A stretch of DNA of 64,000 bases, taken from Ziziphus jujuba (lineage: Eukaryota > Streptophyta > Magnoliopsida > Rosales > Rhamnaceae). The first letter of the stretch is position 1. Each line of letters opens with the position of its first letter. The translations under genes and the position numbers were made by a program. The notes under the pieces were generated by a model. The model saw nothing but the letters and a program-made list of their open reading frames with translations, made no database searches and was not told the origin of the DNA. Below, piece by piece: positions 49,473-62,052 of the stretch. The stretch covers positions 28,596,501 to 28,660,500 of the forward strand of contig NC_083384.1 in assembly GCF_031755915.1 (NCBI RefSeq), written 5' to 3'.

Positions 49473-51911
49473 TGTCAGGACCCGTCCAGAATTCCTTCCC
49501 CGGAACCCTAGACAGCCCTGATCCCAGAAAAACCCTACCGGACCCTCCAACGGAAAATCCGACAGAGCCTCCTCTAAGGGATTTACTTACCACAAATTTA
49601 CCTGCACTGAAAACACACTTCAAAAATATCCCCTTATTCCTCCCACAATACTACAAATTGATTCCACAAATTGCAGCACTTCAAAAATAAAAAATACAGT
49701 AATCCAGTGCAAAGTAAATACAACAAGAGTGAAAGAAATAGTACAACTGCAATAAAAGAAGAACAGGGTACTTCACGAAGTAAAACAGCGATGAAGATCA
49801 AGTCCGCTCCGGATGAACACCGACAACCTGGTACCTAGAGGAACGGAATTTAAGAGTGTGAGATGCTAATCATCTCAGTGAGTGACCCTATCTACTATAC
49901 AATATAATATCACAGTAATAAGTATATAAAGAATAATTAATTGGAAATAATAATTTCTCTCAAAACCCTTACAATTCTCTCAGTTGGAAAAGTTCCCCTT
50001 TTAAAACTTTTTCACAAAACCCTTTGTTCATGTTTCCCGAAAACCAAGACATCAAATAAATAAATACCGGAAACAGTACTAATCATATTTTTAATTCCAA
50101 TACGGCTTTAAAACATTTTATTTTTAAAACACAGTTCTGAAATCAGTTGATGCACCCACTATATACCAGTGGCGCCAACAGTACCCAGCGTCCCAAGGTA
50201 CCGCCAGACAGGAGGTTATAGAAAGAAACCGGCATACGGTCGCGTGGCGTCCCACTGCGCCGCTGCTAACCTGGTGTCCCGGCCATGGAGGGTGGCCACC
50301 CTCTCCGATGGCATCCACAGGACACCCTCATAATATCAACCGCGTGCTACGCACACCCACCTGCACGCTAATCACAACCGTGTGCACACTAACCATATCA
50401 CATATATCATATCACATATAATCAGAACACCAGTACGTGCACGGTGCATCCAAAAATCATAAAATCCACAAATTTAAATTATAAAACAAATTTCACATTT
50501 TTCATAAGCATAGCGGGCATAATCCATCCGCTTGAACCGGGAAATTCTCCACAATTTCTTTATAATCAATACCATAAATTTCATGATTTTCAAATCCACC
50601 AACTCCCAAATCCATCAATTCAAATATCCACATTTTTCCAAGCATAAATAATTTCTCGAAATATCATAATCAAATCTCATAATATTCCATGGGCATATTT
50701 TATATAAATTGAAATCACCAACATAACCAAATATTTTCCTTGAAATATTTGAAAGTCAAATCGTGCCCAATTTACCATTAAAACCACACCAATTTCAAAA
50801 TCCTCAAAACCATAAAATAATTTCACATGGCATAAATTTGTAGAATGCACATTTTCTTAAATCCAATAAATTCATAAATAATTCCACAATAAATCCAATA
50901 AATATTTGGCATATAGAAATTAAATTCCAAATATTTAAATCGCACATAATATATTCACCAAATAAATTCCCAAAATTAATTTGAAGGTGGGTCACTCACC
51001 TGTAGCACGCAATTAACCCACGATCCACTACGGGATCAATTCTACGACTCACCGGTGCTCCTAGAACAAAATTCACAGACATTCAAATAAATTAATATTT
51101 TATTCGGGTAAATAATAACCGGTACCCGGGGGGTCAAAACACAAACGATATCTAGAATTTACGAGTTATATACCGAAACAAAGCTCGAGTGATGCTAATT
51201 ACAGATCCGGTCTTAATTTCCGATGATCGTATCCGACGGGGTCCAAATTTCGTCGGGAAGCTTTTCGGGTTTCGGCTCCGCAATTCTCCCAAACCGTCGC
51301 GCGTTGGCGGAAACGGATGTCGGATTCGGGTTCAGGAGGTCGAACACAGCGGCCGATGACTCTCTCTCTCTCTCCTCTCTCTCTCCTCTCTCTCTTTCTC
51401 TCTCTTCCCCGAGTGTTTTAACAAATAAAACCCCTGCGTGACACTGTTCATACCATGTGGACCAATCAGAAGCTGACACGTGGCGTTACTGTGCACTTAA
51501 GTCAGATATATTAAAATAATACGGTACCCGGCGAATTTCAAACGTCCGTAACTTTTTAACCAAATGTCCGATTTAAGCGTGCCGCTAGTCTATGAACTCG
51601 TATCGACGAGTACTTTACAACCATACAAGAGTCAACTCAAAATTACATCACAAGAAAAAGTCAACTCCCGGCACCTTTTGGACAGTTTACACTTCAACTT
51701 GTTTTGCCCATAACTTTCAAACCGTAGCTCCGTTTTCGACGTGCTACCAGTCTATGAACTCGTGGCATCGTGCACTTCGCCACGGTGCCCTGGTCAACTT
51801 GAAATTCCCACCGAGTCAAAAAGTCAACTTTTGACCCCTTCGGTCAACGGTCAACGGTCAATCTCGGTCAACGTGCACGGATTCCGGTGCGATTTGGGAC
51901 GGGGTGTTACA
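49473..51911 (-). mobile_element. Solo LTR, Ty3/gypsy (Tekay/Del-like), 2439 bp
   Basis: On the minus strand it starts TGTAACACCCCGTCCC (from 51911) and ends GGACGGGTCCTGACA (at 49473), the TG…CA form of an LTR. Both flanks carry the same 5 bases, tctct (49468-49472 and 51912-51916), a perfect target-site duplication. No internal coding region, primer-binding site or second LTR is present, so it is a solo LTR left by LTR-LTR recombination. TGTAACACCCC starts and long LTRs are typical of plant chromoviruses of the Tekay/Del type; this lineage is inferred. The interior includes a (CT)n tract near 51360-51406 and two related segments of about 159 bp (from about 51549 and 51708) sharing agtctatgaactcgt. 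Confidence 0.9.
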
Positions 51912-54649
51912 TCTCTACTATGTTAGACGAACTTATCTTAAATAATTTATTGTTTGATTACATGTAATTTATATTAGGATCTTTTAACATGGCTATTTGT
52001 AAAGGTTTTGAACTTATTTAACTAGAAGTAATCTATTTAAAAAAAAAAAAAAAAAACTAAAGGCTATTACCAAAAAAATATTAATAAATAAATAAATTTA
52101 AAGGATTAATACAGTAGGTCTTAATTTAGTATAATATATTCATATATTGATCAAATATGAAATTAATTGTAAATTTAATATGACTGAAAAAAGAAAAGGG
52201 CTTGATATATGCGTATTCCTGGGTGTTTCTTTGCTTATATACATATTGTTGTTTTCAAGAATTATAGGTTTTGGCGTTTATGTTTACCTTTGATTATACT
52301 TATGGGAAAGGTACATACATCACTTCTTTTTGGGGTGTAGATTTTACTTTACAAATCATTAGCCAGTTTATACTTTATATATAATATATAGTTGAACTTA
52401 TACTTAAATCTCTGACCTTAACAGGAATAAAAATATAATTATAATATGGTTCCGATTGAGACAAAAGTTGGTAATTTGTCTTTGCCGAATGAAGCTGATC
52501 AAACAGGTGCTAAAGCCGTAAAATTGAACAAATATTGAAACAGACATGCATGCATGAACAAGAATATATCCATGTTGATCGAGTTACAGTGTCTTGTAAG
52601 TAAGTTGTAAATCAATTTCGTTGTGTAATGCAAAAATTTTTAAATTAATTAAATCCGAATATTCTTGTTTTGTCATTAATATTAATGCATATGCATACAA
52701 AAATGGAGCTATCTTACCATATTTAGTACAGACAAATTACATATATATATATACACATATATCTAAACACCCCCGGTTGAGAAATAATCCAAATTCGATC
52801 GGTTCTCAAACAAAGCGGCAGATCATTGAATTATTGTCCCATTTTCTTTCATTTTTCTCACATATACCCAAATTTAAAAAAAATAAAAAATACACCAAAT
52901 AACGAAGTAAGTCTTTGATATTCAATGCCCAACCAACCCTCAATCATTTGGTGACAACTAATTATCACTTTGAGAGGAGCTTGCAATATTTTGACCATTA
53001 GCTAATGGCCTAATACCAAACAACTAATATATCTCATTCTTTTCTGTTTTCTTTAATTATTATTTTTCTGTTTAAGAAAATAAATTTTTAAAATTTGATT
53101 AAGGTTCTAAGAAAAAAAAACTTTTAATCGGTGAGGTCTAAGAAAATAATAAATTGAAAATAAAAAATAATAATAATTAAAAAAAGAAAGAAAAAAAAAA
53201 AAAAGAGCAAGTTGGTTCATAGCAGGGCTGCGACATTTGTTGGGACTTAAGCAAGTAGGATAGGAAGTGCAGAGAGAGTGGGTGACTGAATGCACAGAGA
53301 AGGAAAAATAAAATAATTAAAAATAAAATAAAACAAAAATAATAATAAAATGGAATTAAAATATTGAAGGGTGTTTAAGTGAAGTGGACAAATGGTGGAA
53401 CAAACAAGCAGGTCGGCTTCGGTGTTTGACACGTTGTTCGAGGGATGTTAGGCTGACGGTCACCCCCATCACACATACCTTTCAAGTTTTTAAACTTGGG
53501 CTGGCTTCTTTTCTCTCTCTTTATAATATCAGCCCAATTTTTGCTCCTTCAATTACCAAACTACCCTTTATTTTATTTTATAGAAAAAAAAAATCATTAA
53601 AATTTTTTAATATAATATGATATAAAAGCAACTTCATATTTGTAACCAAAGAGATTGTGTCACCGCCATATTCTCTCTTTATTTACTATATATATTGAGG
53701 ATAGAGAATTTCCATAGTTTTTTTGTTTAAAAGATAGATTTTGCTGCTAGATTGTCTCCAAAGGATCAAGTAATGGCTATTTCATGTATTTTTCAAAACA
53801 ATTTGAAAATGATCAGAAATTGAAATATGAAGTAAAAAAAAAATATAAGAGAAGAGGGCATAAAGGTCATTTTATGTAATAAGTGTTGGGAGTAGATGTA
53901 TGAGAAAATGAAGCAATGAAGCAGCAATTTCTGATGAGGGTGACACATTTATAAGTGTTTTGTTCATGGCTCTATGAGGGTGAAGTCCTGTCTGCCAAAT
54001 TCATTGTTTGATTTAAAAGAAAATGACAACTCTTATTTATTGTAAACACCCAAACAAATTTGTCGTGCTACAAAATCATTATCGTACTCAAAAGCTATAA
54101 TAAAACTATTTGTTAATTTTACTCAAGTGACCTACATTTTTCTTTCAAAAGTAAAATAGCGTGTGTTTATTATTAATATAAGTATAAATCATGCATTTTA
54201 AAATGTAAATACCATAGAAATATAAATATATGTTCGGAGACTTGTTGTTAGTGAAATATTTTTCTTTTCCGGTATTCCATAAGCAATACGAAAAACGTAT
54301 CAATCAATATCACCTTTTATGTTTAGCCCCAATTTGGATTTGAAGCAATAATATTAGATAGTACAATCATTAGAAGTGAAGTGATTTTTTCCTTACTTTT
54401 TTTTTCTTTTGTCCTTTTTGATCCCAAGTGAGACTTCTCAGCATGCTTAATTATTCCAAATTCATGTTCAAGTCCCACCTAGGCCTAAATCTTTTTCGAT
54501 AAAATGCATGTAAAAAAAATTGCACAAAATTGTCAAAAACATCAACTTGTGAGCCAAAGTTGATGTTATAGCAACTCATGATTTTTGCTACCGACTCCTT
54601 TGTTATTTTGCTTTGTGGTGTCCTATCCAAAGAATTTATATTGAAATTT

Positions 54650-54650
<1 letters not shown>

Positions 54651-54680
<30 letters not shown>
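54651..54680. repeat. (ATA)n microsatellite
   Basis: Ten perfect ata units. Confidence 0.95.
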
Positions 54681-54897
54681 GTAAACCAATGTCAATCTCC
54701 AATTGGACCAAAAGTACTTGAAAAAAAAAAACACACACGCAGACACACAAAGAAACAGGAAGTGAAAAATCATAATTTAGGGACAAGTGTTGGAAGAATT
54801 AGAGTAATTCTCGGTCATTATTCACCCATTTAAAGAGAGCAACATGGCTGAAGACCGTTTCCGTTTAAAAAAACTCATAAGTTAATACTAAAAAAGA

Positions 54898-54907
54898 GTC
54901 ACGTGAC
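54898..54907. promoter_or_regulatory. G-box palindrome gtcacgtgac
   Basis: Perfect 10-bp palindrome around CACGTG, 2.5 kb upstream of the CRF start codon. A second, tcacgtga, lies at 55631-55638. Both could bind bZIP or bHLH factors; use by the CRF gene is inference. Confidence 0.35.
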
Positions 54908-56378
54908 CTCTTTAATACCGTGTCCGTTTAAGCCAGAGAATCGAAAGCACCATTTTTATGATCCAACGTCAACGTGTTAAATGTTAGGTTCCTTCATCTA
55001 TCTAATGGCCAATATTGACTGCAAGGAAACGGCTAATTATACCCAATCAATAATCGTACTTTGACCATAAACAAACCAATAATAAGCCTACACCTACTTT
55101 TACCTCTTTTTATTTTTATTTTTCCAGCTTTTAGGCTGATAGTAATCGAAACGTGTCAAATTCGTAGGGTCTATTGCCCTACCTAAGGTCCATCGGGGAA
55201 AAAAACTCAAAAGGCAAGAAGGGCATGCTTGGTTTAAGTAGAGAAAAAGAAAAAACAAAAAAAGAAAACATTTTCAGAAAACAATAAATAAATAAAGAAA
55301 ACAGTTATAAATGGTGTCGAATTCGAGGTTGCCTGCCACGTTACACTTAGCTGTAAAATAACAAAAAGATAAGGTTAAATTGGTGGTAAAATTCGAAGAG
55401 CCCCAGTATAACGGCTTCTGAAGAAATTTAAAACATATTAAATGTCTAAAATCACCCTGAGAGTTTTAAAGTCTATCATTGAAGGTTAAGGAGCAATTAC
55501 GTTACATTCAATGGGCTTTAAGATAATTAACTAAAAGTAAGGAAAGTGGGTTAATAAAAACCTTTTTTTTTTTTTTTCCAATTTTTCTTAATTTTCTAGT
55601 CAAAGGAGGACTGAACCCATGTCTCTACCCTCACGTGACCTGAATCCCTAATTCCAAGATTATAAATCTCATGCTGAGTCAGCTTTGGGTCCCATCATCC
55701 TAACCTTTCCCTGACCATTGGATCTATATTTCCAACTGGGGCCACTTTGCCACACGTCAAAATCATACGTGCCAGATGTATGCGGCGCCTCGTTAAATAT
55801 CTATCCGAGTCGCTAGAATTACGCCTCACCCTTAGCCCACCCTGCTCTCTTTTTTTGGCTCTCATTGATTGGTAGTGATACTGATATATAAGTTAACAAA
55901 TTATTATTATTATTATTTTTCCATTGCAATTTCATTTTAAAATTTCTAAAATTTGAAGATTAAAACAAAACAAAAAAAAACATTCTTCATATCAGAATAT
56001 ATTTCAATCTTTCTTTTTTAATTTTCATTGAAAATATTTTGCAAAAATTAATTAATTATTTAAATTTTAACTATTTTTCTTTCTTTTTTTTTAATTTCAA
56101 ATTACAAAAGGAAAAAATGATATCAGACCTTTTACCACAAATGACCCAGAAATTAAGCTCAAATAGGTATGAGACATAGTTGAAAAGAAAAGAAATAAAA
56201 TAAATTACCACGTTCATAATAGTACATAAGGTAGTTAAAAATAAAGAAATAAAAGTCGGTTCATTTGAATAAGAATAAATAAATAAAACAGTAAAAGAAT
56301 AGATACGTAAATATTTCATTAAAAAAATTATTAAATGGCAGTTAAACCGGGTATAGTGATTACGGCTGTTTGGGATCC

Positions 56379-56385
56379 TATAAAG
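56379..56385 (+). promoter_or_regulatory. Putative TATA box of the CRF gene
   Basis: tataaag lies at the junction from AT-rich intergenic DNA to a pyrimidine-rich stretch that runs to the CRF start codon. If used, transcription would start near 56410 and the leader would be about 1 kb, perhaps with an intron (a ggtgagta donor-like site at about 56634). Confidence 0.45.
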
Positions 56386-57107
56386 TAGTAGCAAGTTTCG
56401 GCATCCACCGCAACTGTGTATCTTCTCTGTGTATTATCTTCCAAAAGTCCTTCCACTCTCTTTATTCACTCCTCACTCTCTCCCTTTCTCTTTAAACTCA
56501 TCTTTATTTTTCTTTTTTTCTGGGATTTTCTCGGAGAAAAAAAATAAAAGAAAGAAGAAAAAAATCTGATAAGAGAGTTAGCCAGAGATCGTTTTGAACA
56601 TTTTGGAAAGTTACTGAATATAGCAAGTCCTGCGGTGAGTAAGAGGACCGAGTGAGAGCTTTGCCTTTCCTACCTTAGCCAGCCGATTCGGAACATTTAT
56701 TCCATTTTTCCCTTTCCGGTAAAGCAACTGCCACAGTCCCTCTTTTCTTTTCTTTTTTTCCACCTTTGAAACTTTCCTAGAAAATTTTTCCTTTTTTTTT
56801 TTTTTTTTTTTTTCAATCCCAACTCTTTGGTCTCAGAAAAACTCACTCTGAGCTGCTCTCCCTCACTCTTCCCCCAAAAAAAAACCCAAGCAGCCGCACG
56901 CCACAAATCTCTGTGTGAGCTTTCCGTACTGTTTGTTCTCCAAGAATCTCTAACCCAAAAAAGCTTTTGGGTTTGGGTAATTTTATCTCTGTTTTAACAA
57001 TTTAAGATTTTCTCTCTGCCTCTTTCACGCTCGCACTCTTTTGTTCTTTTTTTCTCTTTCTCTATTTCTTTCTGGCCGTAACTTTCCGTGAAATTTCTCG
57101 TCCTTTA

Positions 57108-57387
57108 ATGAGCTTTTTGTGAGAGTATTAAAATCTATTAATGGTAGATTTCTCTCCGTTTCAAGCTTCTCTTTAACGTGTCTCTGTAATCAGCTTTCTT
57201 TTTTTTGTATTTTATTTTTTTCTTATCTCCTTCTTTATTCTCTCCTCGTGTCTAGTCTCAAAAGAATCTCTCTCTCTCTCTCTTCCCTCCTCCTCCTTTT
57301 CTTTCACTCTATTTCACGCTCGCTCTCTTCGCTTCCACTTACTCTTCCCACTTCGCTTTCAATCAAATGCTTTCGCTGAGAATCTGA
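57108..57387 (+). promoter_or_regulatory. Three short upstream reading frames in the CRF leader
   Basis: ATG-started frames at 57108-57122 (4 codons, MSFL), 57141-57176 (11 codons, MVDFSPFQASL) and 57367-57387 (6 codons, MLSLRI) each end before the CRF ATG at 57413. If the leader is transcribed as inferred, they would be expected to lower or condition translation of the factor. Confidence 0.5.
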
Positions 57388-57412
57388 GAAGCTTCTCTTT
57401 CCCTCAAGAACA

Positions 57413-58483
57413 ATGAATCGTGGTCCAATCAAGTATACCGAACATCGAAACCACACTAAGCTCACTGCTTCTCTGCCTCCGTCGCCGACCACCACCACCA
57501 ACAGAAACATTCTCTTGCCAGAAATGGTGATGAGGCCTCCGAGAATTGTCAGAATATCGGTCACAGACGGCGACGCCACCGACTCTTCCAGCGACGATGA
57601 TGAACAAAGAGGCCGTGTGTTTGTTCGCCGTCAGAGAGTCAAGAAGTTCGTCAACGAGATTGCTATCGAGTCCTGCTCCTCGACAGAGAATGATGGAGCA
57701 GGAGGAGTTTGGAGGAGTAGTAGATCGTCGAGGACTTGCCGGAAAAGGTTTGCTGGAGGAGGAAACACAAGGATTACGGCGACCCACCAGAGTTTAAAAG
57801 CTCCGGCAAAGACGGCGGCGAAGAAGTTTCGCGGCGTGAGGCAGAGACCTTGGGGAAAATGGGCGGCCGAGATTAGAGACCCCCTGAGACGTGTGCGGGT
57901 GTGGTTGGGCACCTATGACACCGCTGAGGAAGCTGCTATGGTGTACGACAACGCGGCTATCCAGCTGCGTGGACCCGACGCGCTCACCAACTTCGCTACT
58001 CCTCCCCATCCTCCGGCTAAGCCTTCGCCGGAAATTAAGGAGCCGGCTGTTAGTTCCGGTTACAATTCCGGCGATGAGTCTCACAACAACCTCTGTTCCC
58101 CTACCTCCGTTCTCCGATGCCTTTCGCCTTCCAACGAGGATTCAGAGTCGCAGAGTCCGAGAGCTTTTCCGAACTTCGCCGAAGTCCAAGACATTCGAGA
58201 AGATTCCTCTGTCTCCGAGAACTTTTCTGAGTTTTCCGATTATTCGAGCTTCGAGACGCTGATTCCGAACGACATTTTCGATTTCCGAAGCTCCATTCCC
58301 GATTTCTTCGAGGAGACGAGAAGTCTCCGAGATGGTGGCGTTTTGGGCGACGATTTCACCGACATTTTCGCTGCCGGTTCGGGTTTCGATTTCGGGTTCG
58401 GTGGTTCTAAAACGTGGCCCGCGGACGATTATTTTCAAGATATCGGCGATTTATTTAGCTCGGATCCTCTCGTCGCGCTTTAA
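57413..58483 (+). CDS. CRF4-like: Cytokinin response factor (AP2/ERF group VI), CRF4-like
   Basis: Single-exon gene of 356 residues for a nuclear transcription factor of the cytokinin and ethylene signalling network. The N-terminal CRF domain has [11 protein letters not shown] (7-17), [13 protein letters not shown] (51-63) and RVKKFVNEI (75-83), the block that mediates interactions among CRFs and with phosphotransfer proteins. The AP2/ERF DNA-binding domain lies at about 138-195 with [18 protein letters not shown] and the ERF-type Ala and Asp positions ([19 protein letters not shown]), so GCC-box binding is expected. A SPTSVL motif (229-234) is the putative MAPK site of this group. The acidic, Phe/Asp-rich C-terminus ending [11 protein letters not shown] is the likely activation region. 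The ATG gives the usual N-terminus. Codon use is GC-richer than the surroundings, as is common for intronless ERF genes. CRF4 is the closest name from memory; CRF3 is possible. Confidence 0.94.
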   Translation: MNRGPIKYTEHRNHTKLTASLPPSPTTTTNRNILLPEMVMRPPRIVRISVTDGDATDSSSDDDEQRGRVFVRRQRVKKFVNEIAIESCSSTENDGAGGVWRSSRSSRTCRKRFAGGGNTRITATHQSLKAPAKTAAKKFRGVRQRPWGKWAAEIRDPLRRVRVWLGTYDTAEEAAMVYDNAAIQLRGPDALTNFATPPHPPAKPSPEIKEPAVSSGYNSGDESHNNLCSPTSVLRCLSPSNEDSESQSPRAFPNFAEVQDIREDSSVSENFSEFSDYSSFETLIPNDIFDFRSSIPDFFEETRSLRDGGVLGDDFTDIFAAGSGFDFGFGGSKTWPADDYFQDIGDLFSSDPLVAL

Positions 58484-59442
58484 GAAAGCATAGTTCTCCG
58501 GCCGAAAAAATGTCCCGATTTTTGGCATAGTTTGTATCGGGTTGAATGAAATTCGGTTTTCTGTTTCGCCTTTTTTTTTTTTTTTTTTTAAATTTTGGGT
58601 TGTATTTGTTATTTATTAACTATATATTAATATTACATATGAATGAAAAAAAAAAAATTCCGTCACAGTAACGGTGATGGACGAGTTTGGCAACGTGTAC
58701 GGTGCTTCGCTACTTGTTGGGTTTATCTTTAATTGAAATGCACGTGCCTATCACGCTCGAGAAAAGTTAAAAAAAAAAAAGAAAGAAAAAAAAATTTATA
58801 AAAAAGGTTTATTAACAATTCTTAACACATGCTTGGTTACGTGCATGTGCGCGTGTAATACCCCTTTTTGTTTTATTTCTTTTACCATATGACTTTATTA
58901 AGTCTATATCAAATTTCTATAAGTGGAAAGATTTTTTAAATAAATGTCTTGATATTTACATTCTATGTACTTAAGATGGTTTTTTTTTTATAGTTATTTT
59001 AGTGTGGAAAAAAAAAAATGAGTGGTTTTGTTAATGATTTTATGGTGTGGCAAGTTCTTTGAAATTTCACAATCAATAGACAAGAAAAAATTGTGCCTCT
59101 ATATTGCCAAATTATTTGGTATGCATGATGTTCCTAGAGATGAAATTTGGCCTACCATCATGAATTTCGGCGTATTATAATTGGGGTGATTATTTGGGTC
59201 ATCAACAAGCTCTCTCTTCTTCTTTTTTTCTATTTTTTTTTAATTTTTTTCAAGACGTTAACAAGTTCGTTCTCCAAGATATAAATATATATATATATAT
59301 ATTTTTTTTAAAAAAAAGTTCATTCACATGACAAAAATATGTAAACATTTTTATATGAAAAGGACGATCCAAATGAAAAGTTCTTGAAACATTGAAATTA
59401 GATTTAGAAAAAAAATCTAAAAGAAAGATTCAAGATTTACTC

Positions 59443-59456
59443 CCCTCACGTGAGGG
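59443..59456. promoter_or_regulatory. 14-bp palindrome with G-box core
   Basis: ccctcacgtgaggg is a perfect palindrome around CACGTG, about 1 kb downstream of the CRF stop codon. No target gene can be assigned. Confidence 0.3.
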
Positions 59457-62011
59457 ATGGCAGATTTAATTTTAGATTGATATCAAAAGCTACTAAGTGC
59501 TTTTTATAGAAAACATCTTTATTTGAAGTTTTATTTAATATATATATATATATATATATATATGATGCGAAATGTTTACATTTGACTAGCAAGCAAGTAA
59601 TTTATTTTATACAGAATCAATTTAGACAAAAACATTGCTAAATTACCTTAATTTCGTAATATAAAATGATTTTTAAATATTTTGATAAATGATTTTATCT
59701 TTATTTAGCATTTTAAAATTAATATTACAATCTTCAACAACCAAATTTTAATAAGTTAGAAGGATTACATTAACGCTACAACTTGTAATTAAATCAGCAT
59801 ATGAAAAATCAAAAATGACAATAGAATCGATACGATAGCAAGAAATTTGAATAGACATGAAATGAAAAAGATAAAGGTGGGAAGAAATATCTATCCATAA
59901 TTATATAAGAAAATAAAATAAAATAAAAATAAATAAATAAATAAAAAGGAAATGGTAAGTGAGAGGGCCAGTGAAATGAGACGTGGCAGGTGGTGATGGG
60001 GTTGAGGATTTGGAAAGCATGGCGATACAGTTGTGGAAAATGCCTAGTCTTATTACAAGTGGCGGCTGTTAGATATTTGCGTGAATATGCTGTCCAATTT
60101 CTTTGCTTTTTTATCAATGAATCTCTGTCATTCTCTTTCGTATGCAATACTAGAATATGCACTTGGTGGAACACTCCTAAAAGTTTGAAAACTACCATTC
60201 TCCTCATCAATAATATGTTTAAACATTTTAAGAATTTTTAATATTTAAAGACATTAATAATCTATATTAGTGTTTTTTTTTTTTTTTTAATGGTTGAAAA
60301 TTCAAATTCTAAATGATTGTATAAGAAGACTGTAATTAAGCAGTCTTTACACGAAATTAGTTGCACTTTTTGAAAACAATTCTATAGCAACATATTTCTT
60401 GCTTTTTTATGTTAAAAATTGACATAATTTTTTTTTTTTTTTATAAAAGAAAAATACATTAAGGAGGGGGATTTAAGTACAGATTTGATTGAACTGAGAA
60501 CGTTGAGACAAAATTGATATAATTCTAAGCAAAGTATATAGATTTGTAATTCTAAACAATCTCAAACGCCAAAAGAGAGATTAGTTTTGATTGTGTTTAC
60601 TAGATTATAAATTCCTTGACCTTTTTCTTTAGATCTGTTTTAGATTCTTGAAGATAGATTGGAAATATGGGGGTTGGGTTAGAGATTCTTGGATTAGAAA
60701 GAATGATTAAAACTTCGACTCCTATAAGATATGAAATTGAATAAGACATGACAAAGGTGTTTAGAAAGTAAGGTATTCCCATCGGAAAAGATAGCCAATT
60801 ATTGTGGTTTTTAGATTAACAACTTTATTGGGTGCATATGAAAATTCATGATCATGATAAGGCAATCAATTTTTGGCTTGGGAACATTTCTAGGCCCCTA
60901 AGGCATACCATTCCATCTTAACTTCGTGTGTTTGTCCTAGGTTAAATTTGGTAACTTGCTCCATCTCCAAAACTAGAAAGAACCCACCAACAAAGATAAA
61001 ATAGTTAGTCCTATGCTTCATATCTGTACCATCTGTAAAATTTTATAGTCCAGCTTCCTTTATAGCCTAACTTGACGATTTGTTGTCCTTTTTGAGACAA
61101 CCCATCTGGTAATAATCATTTATGAAAATCCACATATCTTGAATTTAATTTTCCTTCTCTAATTTATCAGGAAAAAAAAAAAAAAAACTTAACTATTCAT
61201 TCTTAGTATAACTAGCTGAATCTTGAAATCTCATTAATATATAAATAACGAAACTCAAAATTCAAGAAATTAGTAGGTAGTCCAAGAATAAAGTGGCTTA
61301 GATCAAAATGAATTTGGAGTGGTCCTCTAGATATGCTGGAAAGCACGGATTCGATCAGATTTTGGTACAGTTAGAGAAGCGCGGTCGCAGTAGAAAACTG
61401 TCTCTGGCTTTTATTGACACAAAGAGCCAAAACTCCGAATTAGCTTATATCTCATATAAGAGCCAAGGCCTTATAAATATTCTTGGCCATTAGGCTGTTA
61501 TACCTGAACAAATCCACCCTACAAATATGCCTAATACTCCAAACATACCCTGAAAAAACCAGTTTGTCCCTTTCTTTGTTTTGTTACTCTGCCTATATAT
61601 ATATATATATATATACACACCATTATTCTAGTTGCAAAACATTTATAGGCTTTATTACCCTAAAAAAAAAATAAAAAAAATTCATATACAGAGTTCCTTT
61701 ACCCCTTTAGATTTATGTGATAAATTTAAGACATTTTCTGAAAAAATAAAAAAGTCCAAAAGCATATAAGGGGGGAAAGAATAGAGATGTCACTTTCTTG
61801 CAGATTATGTGGTGGAACTTTGGAAAGTATTTAAAGGCTTTTTGATGAATATTTTTTTTTTGTTTTCTGTCAAGATCTATTACACTGCTTTCTACTGGGA
61901 TATTGCAGGATTTTCTTTGCCCAATTGAATGAAATAGGGACAGCTCACTATACAGCAAATCAATCTCCTCCTTCTTTCTTCTTGAATTTAAACTCTTTGG
62001 GTCCCTGCAAT

Positions 62012-62012
62012 C

Positions 62013-62052
<40 letters not shown>
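62012..62052. repeat. Compound (AT)n-(GT)n microsatellite
   Basis: An at run passes directly into eleven gt units. Confidence 0.95.

Larger units (their letters stand above)
51912..56378. other. Intergenic region upstream of the CRF gene
   Basis: AT-rich with A-runs (52040-52057, 53180-53204), an (ATA)n tract at 54651-54680 and two G-box palindromes. From about 55600 the sequence is GC-richer and likely belongs to the CRF promoter. No gene. Confidence 0.6.

Noticed and set aside
57304..58438. Several open frames antisense to or overlapping the CRF gene
   Set aside because: Shadow frames of a GC-rich intronless coding region.
61308..61493. 61-codon open frame with balanced composition
   Set aside because: No homology recognised, and no supporting exons or signals nearby; not enough to call a gene.
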